Made by a program: the position numbers and the translations under genes
Part shown: positions 1 to 6,006 of the stretch, piece by piece
Layout of the letters: the number at the start of each line of letters is the position of its first letter
Numbering within the stretch: the stretch's first letter is position 1
Notes under the pieces: model-generated
Database searches by the model: none
The model's input: only the letters and a program-made list of their open reading frames with translations
What the model was told of the DNA's origin: nothing
Assembly: GCA_023460715.1 (NCBI GenBank)
Contig: JAEWPH010000071.1
Coordinates: 1-6,006, forward strand
Source of the DNA: Pseudomonadota bacterium
GTDB lineage: Bacteria > Pseudomonadota > Gammaproteobacteria > Burkholderiales > Burkholderiaceae_C
Length of the DNA: 6,006 bases
Direction of reading: 5' to 3'

Positions 1-6
1 GCCCAG

Positions 7-1893
7 GTGCTGGCCCAGTTCCGGGCCCTGCCGCCCGCCGTGCGCCGGCGCTTCCTCCTGCTGCTCGCGCCCTGGGTCGCCGCGGTGCTGGTGGGCTTCC
101 CGTGGCTGTGGAACGAGCTCGACCAGACGGCCCGCGCGCCCCTGCTGCGGACCCGCGACAGCATCCTCTTCGAGACGCTGGACATCCTGCAGCGCACCCT
201 GGGCAGCGTGCGCCAGGACGTGGTCCTGCTGGCGGACTTGGCGGCCCCCCTGCGGCCGGAGTCCGATGCGGCGTCGCAGCTGTTTCTCACCTTTGCGCGC
301 AGCGCCGGCGCCTACGACCAGGTGCGCTGGATCGACACCCAGGGCCAGGAGCGCGTGCGCGTGAACACGCGGGGCGCCGCCCCGCGGCTGGTGCCGCAGG
401 CGGAGCTGCAGAACAAGGCCGACCGGCCGTACTTCCGCCTGGGCATCGAGCTGCCGGCGGACACCATCTACCTGTCTCCGCTGGACCTGAACGTCGAGAA
501 CGGCGTGGTGGAACGGCCGCATGAACCCACGCTGCGGATGGTCACACCCGTGCACCGCGATGGCACCGTGCAGGGCCTGGTGGCCATCAACTACCGCGCG
601 GCGCGGCTGCTGGACCGGCTCACGCAGCTGGGCAAGCGGCACCAGCTCAACGTCTATCTGGCCAACAGTGCCGGCTACTGGCTGCAGGCCCCCCGTGCGC
701 AGGACAGCTGGGCCTGGCAGCTCGGCCGGCCCGAGCGCACGGTCGCCTACAGCCACCCGGCGCTGTGGCAGGCCATGGCCGTGGAGCCGCGCGGCCAGTT
801 CAGCGACGCCACGGGCGACTGGCTCTTCGCGCGGCTGCAGATCAACCAAGCCGGCGCCTCTGCCAGCGAGGAGCGCACCCGGCTGGTCAGCGACCTGGAC
901 CTGCGCGTGGCGGTGCAGATACCGGCCGAGGCGGCCCTGGAAGCCGGCTGGCGTGCGCGCATAGTGCTGCTGGCCGTGCTGGCCTGCGTGCTCTACTTCG
1001 GCCTGCGGCTGACCTGGCACGGCGCCCGCACGCTGATCGAGGAAGAGCGCCAGTCCGACGAACTGCGGCGCACCAACGCCGCGCTGCAGGAAGCCAACGA
1101 GAACCTGCGCACCGTGCAGGCCGATCTGGCCCGGGCCGAGCGGCTGTCTTCGCTGGGGCTGATGGTGGCCGGCGTGGCCCACGAGCTCAACACCCCCCTG
1201 GGCAGTGCCGGCCTGTCGCTCAGCACCGTGCAGCAGCAGCTGCGGCAGCTGCAGGAGCAGTTGGACGGCGGCCTGCGCAAATCCGATCTGGAGCGCTTCC
1301 TCGTCCAGGCGCGGGCCGCGCTGGAGCTGTCGGACGCATCCATCCGGCGCGCGGCCGGCATCGTGCAGCGCTTCAAGCAGGTGGCCGTCGACCGCACGAC
1401 CCTGGAGCGGCGCAGTTTCGACCTGGCCGAGACGCTGCGCGACGCCGATCCACGGCTGCGCCAGTGGCCGGCCCACCACCCGATCGCGTTGCACCTGGAC
1501 CTGCAGCCCGGCCTGGCGATGAACAGCTACCCCGGCCCGCTGGAGCAGGTCGTGTCCAACCTGCTGGGCAACGCGCTGACCCATGCCTTCGAAGGCCGGG
1601 GCCACGGGCAGATCGCCATACAGGCCACCGCCGACGGGCCCGAGCATGTGGTGATCCGCGTCTCGGACGACGGCACGGGCATCCCGGCCGAGAACCGGGC
1701 CCGCATCTTCGACCCGTTCTTCACCACCCACCGCCGCGGGGGAGGCACCGGACTGGGGCTGCACATCACGCACCAGCTGGTCACGGAGATGCTGGGCGGC
1801 CGCATCACGCTGGAGGGGCCGTCCGGTGGCATGGGCAGCGGGGCGACCTTCGTGGTCCGCGTGCCGCGCGAGGCGCCGCAGCGGCCGGCCTAG
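7..1893 (+). CDS. Sensor histidine kinase with periplasmic Cache-type sensor domain
   Basis: Membrane-bound histidine kinase that should autophosphorylate on His and pass phosphate to a response regulator not in this window. Residues about 16-35 form a first membrane segment after an Arg-rich stretch. Residues about 40-310 are a periplasmic Cache-like sensor carrying DRPYF (139-143) and SPLDLNVENG (157-166), typical of the sensor domain shared by many kinases and GGDEF proteins. A second membrane segment spans about 318-336, followed by a coiled-coil linker (about 343-380). The H-box is VAHELNTPLG with phosphoacceptor His392. The ATPase core is complete: N-box with Asn518 and Asn522, G1 box DDGTG (554-558), F-box FDPFF (568-572), G2 box GTGLGL (580-585) and a final GSGATF (610-615). 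The H-box resembles DctB-like kinases. There is no receiver domain. The start is uncertain: GTG at 7 is the first start codon in view, no ribosome binding site can be seen, and the frame is open to base 1, so the true start may lie outside. Confidence 0.93.
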   Translation: MLAQFRALPPAVRRRFLLLLAPWVAAVLVGFPWLWNELDQTARAPLLRTRDSILFETLDILQRTLGSVRQDVVLLADLAAPLRPESDAASQLFLTFARSAGAYDQVRWIDTQGQERVRVNTRGAAPRLVPQAELQNKADRPYFRLGIELPADTIYLSPLDLNVENGVVERPHEPTLRMVTPVHRDGTVQGLVAINYRAARLLDRLTQLGKRHQLNVYLANSAGYWLQAPRAQDSWAWQLGRPERTVAYSHPALWQAMAVEPRGQFSDATGDWLFARLQINQAGASASEERTRLVSDLDLRVAVQIPAEAALEAGWRARIVLLAVLACVLYFGLRLTWHGARTLIEEERQSDELRRTNAALQEANENLRTVQADLARAERLSSLGLMVAGVAHELNTPLGSAGLSLSTVQQQLRQLQEQLDGGLRKSDLERFLVQARAALELSDASIRRAAGIVQRFKQVAVDRTTLERRSFDLAETLRDADPRLRQWPAHHPIALHLDLQPGLAMNSYPGPLEQVVSNLLGNALTHAFEGRGHGQIAIQATADGPEHVVIRVSDDGTGIPAENRARIFDPFFTTHRRGGGTGLGLHITHQLVTEMLGGRITLEGPSGGMGSGATFVVRVPREAPQRPA

Positions 1894-1935
1894 GCTGCCA
1901 GGAGGGCGGCGTGCGAAAGGCCCCGGGGCGCCAAC

Positions 1936-1949
1936 GCGTCCACGGACGC
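1936..1949. repeat. Small perfect hairpin downstream of the kinase gene
   Basis: GCGTC (1936-1940) and GACGC (1945-1949) are perfect inverted copies around a four-base CACG loop, 42 bases after the kinase stop codon. No T-run follows on either strand, so it is not a standard intrinsic terminator. It could stabilise the kinase mRNA 3' end, or be chance in GC-rich DNA. Confidence 0.3.
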
Positions 1950-2017
1950 CAGGCGGTTGACGGCGTGCGGCTGGTCCGCAAGCGGGTTGCGGCATGCGCA
2001 GGCGGCCGCACGGCGCG

Positions 2018-2118
2018 TCAAAAAAAAGAGCATCTTGCGCTCTCCAACAAAGCATTTCAAGACCATAAAGCATTGAATTCATTGCACAGCAAGCGCAGCG
2101 AGCTATCTTTTACATAGC
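2018..2118. repeat. AT-rich palindromic intergenic repeat, probably interspersed family
   Basis: This 101-base block is about 41% G+C in a very GC-rich window. Its ends are imperfect inverted copies: 2024-2041 pairs with 2092-2111 at 14 of 18 positions, with AAAAGA against TCTTTT, a two-base TA bulge, and a matched GCGC inner part. The right end carries GCTAT (2102-2106) and ATAGC (2114-2118) as a perfect 5-base inverted repeat. Inside are a direct repeat AAAGCATT (2049-2056 and 2067-2074) and a near-palindrome at 2070-2085 centred on GAATTC. From memory, Comamonadaceae genomes carry many short intergenic repeats with a TTGCGC or AAGCGC core and an AGCTAT...ATAGC end, and this block fits that pattern. 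No transposase or clear target-site duplication is visible. It may be a MITE-like element or a structured RNA. Confidence 0.6.
2020..2043 (-). terminator. Intrinsic terminator for the diguanylate cyclase transcript
   Basis: Read on the minus strand, AGAGC (2043-2039), a seven-base loop GCAAGAT and GCTCT (2031-2027) form a perfect 5-base-pair stem, followed directly by an unbroken run of T to 2020. This is the standard rho-independent layout. It lies about 165 bases past the cyclase stop codon and points the right way for that gene. The stem is short and the terminator is the left end of the AT-rich repeat, so its strength is uncertain. Confidence 0.6.
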
Positions 2119-2140
2119 ATCTCGGGATGCCGCCGCCGCC

Positions 2141-2182
2141 CCGCGCCGGTATCGCGCCTGCCGAACGCACGGGTCGGCGCGG
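2141..2182. repeat. 8-base GC-rich inverted repeat downstream of the cyclase gene
   Basis: CCGCGCCG (2141-2148) and CGGCGCGG (2175-2182) are perfect inverted copies separated by 26 bases. Because the stop codon of the minus-strand cyclase is at 2206-2208, the stem would form in its 3' untranslated RNA, upstream of the terminator at 2043-2020. No T-run adjoins it. Such stems can protect mRNA 3' ends, but chance matches are common at this G+C level. Confidence 0.3.
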
Positions 2183-2205
2183 CATGGGACGGCCATCGGC
2201 GGACC

Positions 2206-3813
2206 TCAGACCGGGAACGTGGGGTCTGTGAACGCTCGGTAGGCGTTGCGCCCGTCGTGCTTGGCGGTATAGAGCGCCCGGTCCGCCTGCTGCAGCAGCA
2301 CGTCGATCGCGGCCGAAGTCTCCGGTCCGCAGACGACGGTGGCGCCCCCTGCGCTCACCGTCACGATCTCCAGCGGGCTCTGCGGGTGCGAGATGCGCAA
2401 GGCGCGCACGGCCTGCAGCGCGTTCTCGGCCATGGCGGCCGCGCCGGCCTCATCGGTTTCGGGCAGCACGACGACGAACTCCTCGCCGCCGTAGCGGGCC
2501 ACCACGTCGCCCGGGCGGCGGGCAGCCCCGGCCAGCGCGCGGGCCACGGCCCGCAGGCAGTCGTCGCCGCTCTGGTGGCCGAAGTGGTCGTTGTAGGCCT
2601 TGAAGTAGTCCACGTCGAACAGCACCAGCGACACCCCGCGCCGGTAGCGCGCGCAGTGCGCGGCGATGGACGCCCCGCGTGCGTCGAAAGCCCGGCGGTT
2701 GAGCACACCGGTCAGCCCGTCGTGCTCGGCCAGATGCCACAGGCGCTCGTTCGCGGCAAGCAGGTCCTGGTGGGCCGCACGCAGCTCGCCCTGGGCGTCG
2801 CGGCGCTGGCGTATCACCAACACCAGGTACCGGCCCGACAGGCCGATGAGCACCGCCATCAGCACCACGGTGCCCGTCTGCACAGCCAGGGCATGCCACC
2901 AGCTTTCGAAGATCTCGCGCTCCGCCCGTGCCACGGCGACCACCAGCGGGTGGTTCTTGGTGTGCTCGAAGCCCACCAGCCGGCGCACGCCGTCGATGGG
3001 CGAATTCATGCGCAAGGTGCCCGCGCGCGCCGTGCGCTGCACGGTGAAGATGGGGCTGTCGGCCAGGCTGCGGTGCAGATCCGCCGCGGAGAACGGGCGC
3101 CGCGTCAGGATCGCACCGTTGTTCAGCGTCAGGGCGATTGCGCCCTCGTCGCCCACCTCGAAGCCTTGCAGCATGCCGAGCACGTAGTCGATCCGCACGC
3201 TGGCCAGGACCACCCCCGCGAACTGACCGTCGAAGTCGTTGATGCGGCGCGACACCGGAATGACATGCGTCCCGGTGGAGCGTCCCGCCAGCGGCGCGCC
3301 GATCAGCGTCTGCGTGCTGGGGCTGGCCAGGTGTGCGACGAAATACGGCCGATCGTTGTTGCGCAGCGTGGACGGGCGCGTGGGCTGGGTGTTGATGACC
3401 GACAGGCCCTCGCGGTCGAACACGAACAGCGAATGCAGGTGGTCGCTGCGGCTGAGGATGTTGACCAGCATGGGCTGGAGTTCCTCGATGGACGTGCGCG
3501 ACAGGTCGCCCCGCTCGATCTGGAACGTGATGGTTTCCAGCGCCCGGTCCACGTCCGAGAACAGGCTGTCGAACTGCTGCGATACGGCATGGGCGATGTT
3601 GCGCGTGGACTCCTGCGCCAGCGCGATCTCCTTGCCATAGCTGCGCCAGGCCAGCCAGACGTTGCTGGCCACCAGCGTGAGCACGGTGAGGACGATGAAT
3701 GCAACGACCAGCCCCACGGTGCCGTCCGTCTCGGCGGAGCGGTCGGACAGGGATGCGGTTTCTGGCGGAGAGGTCAGGGGCTGGGGCGGCACTGCGGACG
3801 ATCTTAAGTCCAA
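2206..3813 (-). CDS. Membrane-bound diguanylate cyclase with periplasmic dCache sensor (GGDEF protein)
   Basis: Predicted to make cyclic di-GMP from two GTP, controlled by an extracytoplasmic signal. A Pro/Ser-rich N-terminus leads into a membrane segment (about 33-55). Residues about 60-300 form a dCache sensor with DRPYF (154-158) and a GRSTG element (177-181). A second membrane segment spans about 308-334, followed by a short coiled coil and a GGDEF domain (about 360-530). The catalytic domain looks active: FDVDYFKAYND (399-409) supplies metal and GTP contacts, the signature is GGEEF (442-446, bases 2476-2490), and an RPGD inhibitory site (433-436) lies five residues before it, so product inhibition is expected. 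No EAL domain is present. The TTG start at 3813 is tentative; GTG at 3792 and GTG at 3717 (just before the first membrane segment) are alternatives, and none has a strong ribosome binding site. The upstream hydrolase gene ends 77 bases away on the same strand, so cotranscription is possible. Confidence 0.94.
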   Translation of the reverse strand: MDLRSSAVPPQPLTSPPETASLSDRSAETDGTVGLVVAFIVLTVLTLVASNVWLAWRSYGKEIALAQESTRNIAHAVSQQFDSLFSDVDRALETITFQIERGDLSRTSIEELQPMLVNILSRSDHLHSLFVFDREGLSVINTQPTRPSTLRNNDRPYFVAHLASPSTQTLIGAPLAGRSTGTHVIPVSRRINDFDGQFAGVVLASVRIDYVLGMLQGFEVGDEGAIALTLNNGAILTRRPFSAADLHRSLADSPIFTVQRTARAGTLRMNSPIDGVRRLVGFEHTKNHPLVVAVARAEREIFESWWHALAVQTGTVVLMAVLIGLSGRYLVLVIRQRRDAQGELRAAHQDLLAANERLWHLAEHDGLTGVLNRRAFDARGASIAAHCARYRRGVSLVLFDVDYFKAYNDHFGHQSGDDCLRAVARALAGAARRPGDVVARYGGEEFVVVLPETDEAGAAAMAENALQAVRALRISHPQSPLEIVTVSAGGATVVCGPETSAAIDVLLQQADRALYTAKHDGRNAYRAFTDPTFPV

Positions 3814-3890
3814 TGCCGGCGGCCCCGTGCCAGAAAAGGCCTCGCACGCACCGTCGGCAGCGCGGCCGCCGCCGCCGCTGCGCCCGGCCG

Positions 3891-6006
3891 TCAGGGCAGC
3901 ACCGGGGTGGCCCGCGCCTTGGCGACCAGCGCGTCCGCATCCCGCTGCAGCAGCAGGCGCTCGGCCACCAGATCACGCGCCGCCTGCGTGACCGCCGCCA
4001 CATAGCCCGCCTGGTCGGTGTACCGCTCTTCCAGCGACATGCGGGTGTCGCCCGCGGCCAGCCGCGCCGCACGGGTCTTGTGGAACGGGATGAAGCTGCC
4101 GGCGAGGTTGGACAGATCGACGATGCCCGGGGTGGCCACGTAGTTGAACTCGATGCTGGTGCCCAGCGGCGCACGCGCCTCCACGCCGCGAATGCCGGCG
4201 CGCGTCAGGCCGGTGGCCGGGTCCACCTGCGGCACCAGGATGGCGTAGTCCTTGCCCACGGCGCGCGGCGGCTGCAGCGTGGCAATGCCGGCCTCGTCCT
4301 GCGGCACGTACTGCGGGCCGTAGTCGAGCAGGGTGAAGCCGTTGTAGCGCGCCAGATAGTCGAACGTGGGAATGGGCGTGGCCACGCCGGCGACGTTCCA
4401 GGTCAGGCCCTTCATCGTCGGGAAGACCAGGTCGGCCGGACGCGCGAGCGTGCCGTCCGCCAGGCGCGGCACCTGGCTGGCCGGCGGCTCCGTGCCGCGC
4501 ACCACCCACTCTTCCAGCGCAATGAACAGCGCGCGGAAGGTGTCGGTGAAGTGGACGACCGTGCCCGCGGGATACACGTTGCGCGTGGGCGCAAAGCTGA
4601 TGCTTTCCGTGCCACCCGTGCCGCCGTGCTGGGTGCTGGCGTAGTAGTAGATGCGGGCGTTGGCCGGCTGGGCGATGTCCCGCATGCCCAGGGCATCGGT
4701 CAGCACTGGCGAGCCCTGAAGCTGCCAGAACTCGGTGCCCGACAGCCCGAGGAAGAAGCGCGGGCAGGTGCTGCTGGCCTCGCAGCGCTTCATCACGCCG
4801 CCCTGGCGGCCGCTCACCTCGTCCACGTAGTCCTTGTCCAGCCCGCGCGGTGCGGTCTGGCCGAAGGCCGTGTGGTCCGTCCGCAGACCGCCGCCGCCGC
4901 CGGGCACGGCAAAGCGGGTGTTGATGTTCGTCTGCCGCGCGGCGACGTGGGCGAACATGCCGTCGAACACCTTGCCGCCGTCGAGCCGCTGGTTGAAGCC
5001 CAGGTGCAGGAAGGTCTTCATGGCATTGCCCGACTGCGACGTGCCCTGCCCCAGCGTGTACTGGATGCGCCCGGCCAGCGGGTTGGCCCGGCCGTCGGCG
5101 TCCTGCGCCTGGCCGCGGAAGAAGCTCACCGTGTCCCGCAGTGCGGCCAGGCCCACGCCCATGACCTTGGGGTCCTTGGCCACGTAGACCAGCTCGTACA
5201 GGTACTGCGGATCGAAGCCGCCCTGCAGGCAGACGCTGGCGGCATTCGGCGTGCCGGGAAAGGGGTTGGCCGCGCTGTCGCAGGTGGCGAACGTCCACTG
5301 CGCCGCGGGAATCGCCTCGCGCGGGTCGGTCTCGTTCCTGCGGCGTGTGAGCGAATAGCCGGGCTGGGTGTTGTCCAGGCTGGCGGGCGCGTACGGAATC
5401 ATCGTCCCGTTGAACACCCCGCCGGGCAGCGGCATGGCGGCTGACGCGGCGGTGGGCACCAGTTCCGTGCGGTACGGGCCTGTGATGCTGCTGCCGTCGG
5501 GGTTCTTGGCGACGGGCACGGTCGCCGTCAAACGCGCCGGGTTGCTCTTGGGCACGTCGCCCTGCCAGGCCGAGTACAGCATCACGTAGCCCCGCTCGAA
5601 GTACACCGCATCGCCCGGCGTGGCCGTGGGGTTGGGCATCGTGAGGATGTTGCCGCGGTTGGGCGCGTCATAGCGCAGCACGCCGCTGGCCTTGGACATG
5701 TCCTTGGGCTTGAGCAGCACGAAGTCGGTGCTGTACTCGACCATGCCGCGCGCATTCACCGGCGCCAGCTGCAGGTCCTGGATGACCGCGTTCTTCGGGT
5801 CCTTGGGGTCCACCTCGCCGTGCAGCGTGCCGCTCACTTTCTCGTACGCGCCCACGCTGCCGAAGCTGCCGGCGAAGTCCTCGGTGGCGGCGATGGTCAT
5901 GCGCATCTGCGGCGTGCCGGCCGCGGGGGTGTCTCCGCCGCCGCCACTGCCGCCACACGCCGCGAGCGCAGCCGCTGCGGCCAGGGCCGCCAGGGTGGCC
6001 CGGGCC
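3891..6006 (-). CDS. Secreted lipoprotein alpha/beta hydrolase, Abhydrolase_10 type (5' end outside window)
   Basis: Large putative serine esterase/hydrolase; substrate unknown. Numbering from ATG at 5906, the nucleophile region GQGTSQSG (286-293) has the G-x-S-x-S-G form usual in this family, making Ser290 (bases 5037-5039) the probable nucleophile and Ser292 the alternative. The probable catalytic His is His427 in ASTQHGG (bases 4626-4628); I could not assign the acid. The C-terminal part, with GIRGVEARAPLGT (571-583), GSFIPFHKTRAARLAAGD (603-620) and SLEERY (624-629), matches the conserved end of Abhydrolase_10. The four Cys residues (209, 226, 375, 381) could form two disulfides, consistent with export. 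ATG 5906 is not the real start: the frame stays open to the window edge and encodes a hydrophobic stretch ending in a lipobox, then a Gly-rich linker. The mature protein would be 688 residues from that Cys. The stop is TGA at 3893-3891. The cyclase gene follows downstream. Confidence 0.88.
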   Translation of the reverse strand, partial: ARATLAALAAAAALAACGGSGGGGDTPAAGTPQMRMTIAATEDFAGSFGSVGAYEKVSGTLHGEVDPKDPKNAVIQDLQLAPVNARGMVEYSTDFVLLKPKDMSKASGVLRYDAPNRGNILTMPNPTATPGDAVYFERGYVMLYSAWQGDVPKSNPARLTATVPVAKNPDGSSITGPYRTELVPTAASAAMPLPGGVFNGTMIPYAPASLDNTQPGYSLTRRRNETDPREAIPAAQWTFATCDSAANPFPGTPNAASVCLQGGFDPQYLYELVYVAKDPKVMGVGLAALRDTVSFFRGQAQDADGRANPLAGRIQYTLGQGTSQSGNAMKTFLHLGFNQRLDGGKVFDGMFAHVAARQTNINTRFAVPGGGGGLRTDHTAFGQTAPRGLDKDYVDEVSGRQGGVMKRCEASSTCPRFFLGLSGTEFWQLQGSPVLTDALGMRDIAQPANARIYYYASTQHGGTGGTESISFAPTRNVYPAGTVVHFTDTFRALFIALEEWVVRGTEPPASQVPRLADGTLARPADLVFPTMKGLTWNVAGVATPIPTFDYLARYNGFTLLDYGPQYVPQDEAGIATLQPPRAVGKDYAILVPQVDPATGLTRAGIRGVEARAPLGTSIEFNYVATPGIVDLSNLAGSFIPFHKTRAARLAAGDTRMSLEERYTDQAGYVAAVTQAARDLVAERLLLQRDADALVAKARATPVLP
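5955..6005 (-). other. Lipoprotein signal peptide (visible part) with lipobox LAAC
   Basis: In frame with the hydrolase and upstream of ATG 5906, the minus strand reads RATLAALAAAAALAAC, an Ala/Leu-rich hydrophobic core ending in lipobox L-A-A-C. The lipidated Cys is the TGT at 5957-5955. The next residues, GGSGGGGD, are a flexible linker. Position +2 is Gly rather than Asp, which under the usual enterobacterial sorting rule favours transfer to the outer membrane. The Met start and any basic n-region lie beyond the right edge; one Arg is visible just inside it. Confidence 0.85.

Larger units (their letters stand above)
1894..2205. other. Intergenic region between convergent genes
   Basis: This 312-base gap separates the 3' ends of the histidine kinase (plus strand) and the diguanylate cyclase (minus strand). 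I see no credible gene in it. Its outer parts are GC-rich like the rest of the window, whereas 2018-2118 is only about 41% G+C by hand count. It holds a small hairpin at 1936-1949, the AT-rich repeat block, a minus-strand terminator and an 8-base inverted repeat at 2141-2182. Because both neighbours end here, promoters are not expected. Confidence 0.8.

Noticed and set aside
765..2117. 450-codon plus-strand frame overlapping the kinase gene and running into the AT-rich repeat
   Set aside because: It is out of frame with the kinase and low in complexity. Its last part is simply the intergenic region read through.
2257..3807. Long open frame (516 codons) on the plus strand opposite the diguanylate cyclase
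   Set aside because: The translation is rich in Arg, Gly, Ala, His and Gln, with no recognisable domain. It mirrors the high-GC codon pattern of the cyclase, whose domains and active-site motifs are unmistakable.
3818..3832. TGGCACG on the minus strand upstream of the cyclase, resembling a sigma-54 -24 element
   Set aside because: At the required spacing the -12 TTGC element is absent; the bases there are GC-rich and do not fit.
3862..3880. GCC-triplet-rich run between the hydrolase stop and the cyclase start
   Set aside because: It is short and imperfect and is typical of GC-rich spacer DNA. I see no hairpin plus T-run and no repeat unit array.
2450..4174. 574-codon minus-strand frame bridging the hydrolase and cyclase genes
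   Set aside because: It overlaps both real genes in another frame, is highly Arg/Pro/Ala-rich and shows no domain. It is a codon-bias shadow, not evidence of a fusion.
3699..5444. Long open frame (581 codons) on the plus strand opposite the hydrolase
   Set aside because: It runs antisense to a clear Abhydrolase_10 protein, starts inside the cyclase, and has low-complexity Arg/Ala/Gly/His composition. Such shadow frames are expected at about 70% G+C.

Overview
The window is GC-rich (by eye around 70%) and gene-dense, with strong G/C preference at third codon positions. Protein families, codon use and one AT-rich intergenic repeat block suggest a betaproteobacterium, most likely a Comamonadaceae member (Acidovorax-like). 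That assignment is inference, because there is no rRNA or marker gene here.

Layout: (1) bases 7-1893, plus strand, a membrane-bound sensor histidine kinase with a periplasmic Cache-type sensor and an intact kinase core; its frame is still open at the left edge. (2) bases 1894-2205, a 312-base gap between convergent genes. It contains an AT-rich block at 2018-2118 that looks like an interspersed palindromic repeat. The left end of that block also makes a textbook intrinsic terminator for the minus strand. (3) bases 2206-3813, minus strand, a membrane-bound diguanylate cyclase with a periplasmic Cache sensor, an intact GGEEF active site and an intact RxxD inhibitory site. (4) bases 3891 to the right edge, minus strand, a large secreted alpha/beta hydrolase of the Abhydrolase_10 type. 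Its frame continues past the first ATG at 5906 to the window edge and there encodes a lipoprotein signal peptide with a clear lipobox, so the gene is cut by the window and is a lipoprotein.

How they may work together: the kinase and the cyclase both sense something outside the cytoplasmic membrane, one signalling by phosphotransfer and the other by c-di-GMP. The hydrolase lies 77 bases upstream of the cyclase on the same strand and could share its transcript. No response regulator, c-di-GMP effector or transporter is visible, so a functional link is only suggested by proximity. I see no mobile element gene, CRISPR array, tRNA, rRNA or clearly new multigene system. The points most worth a second look are the hidden lipoprotein N-terminus and the intergenic repeat with its built-in terminator.
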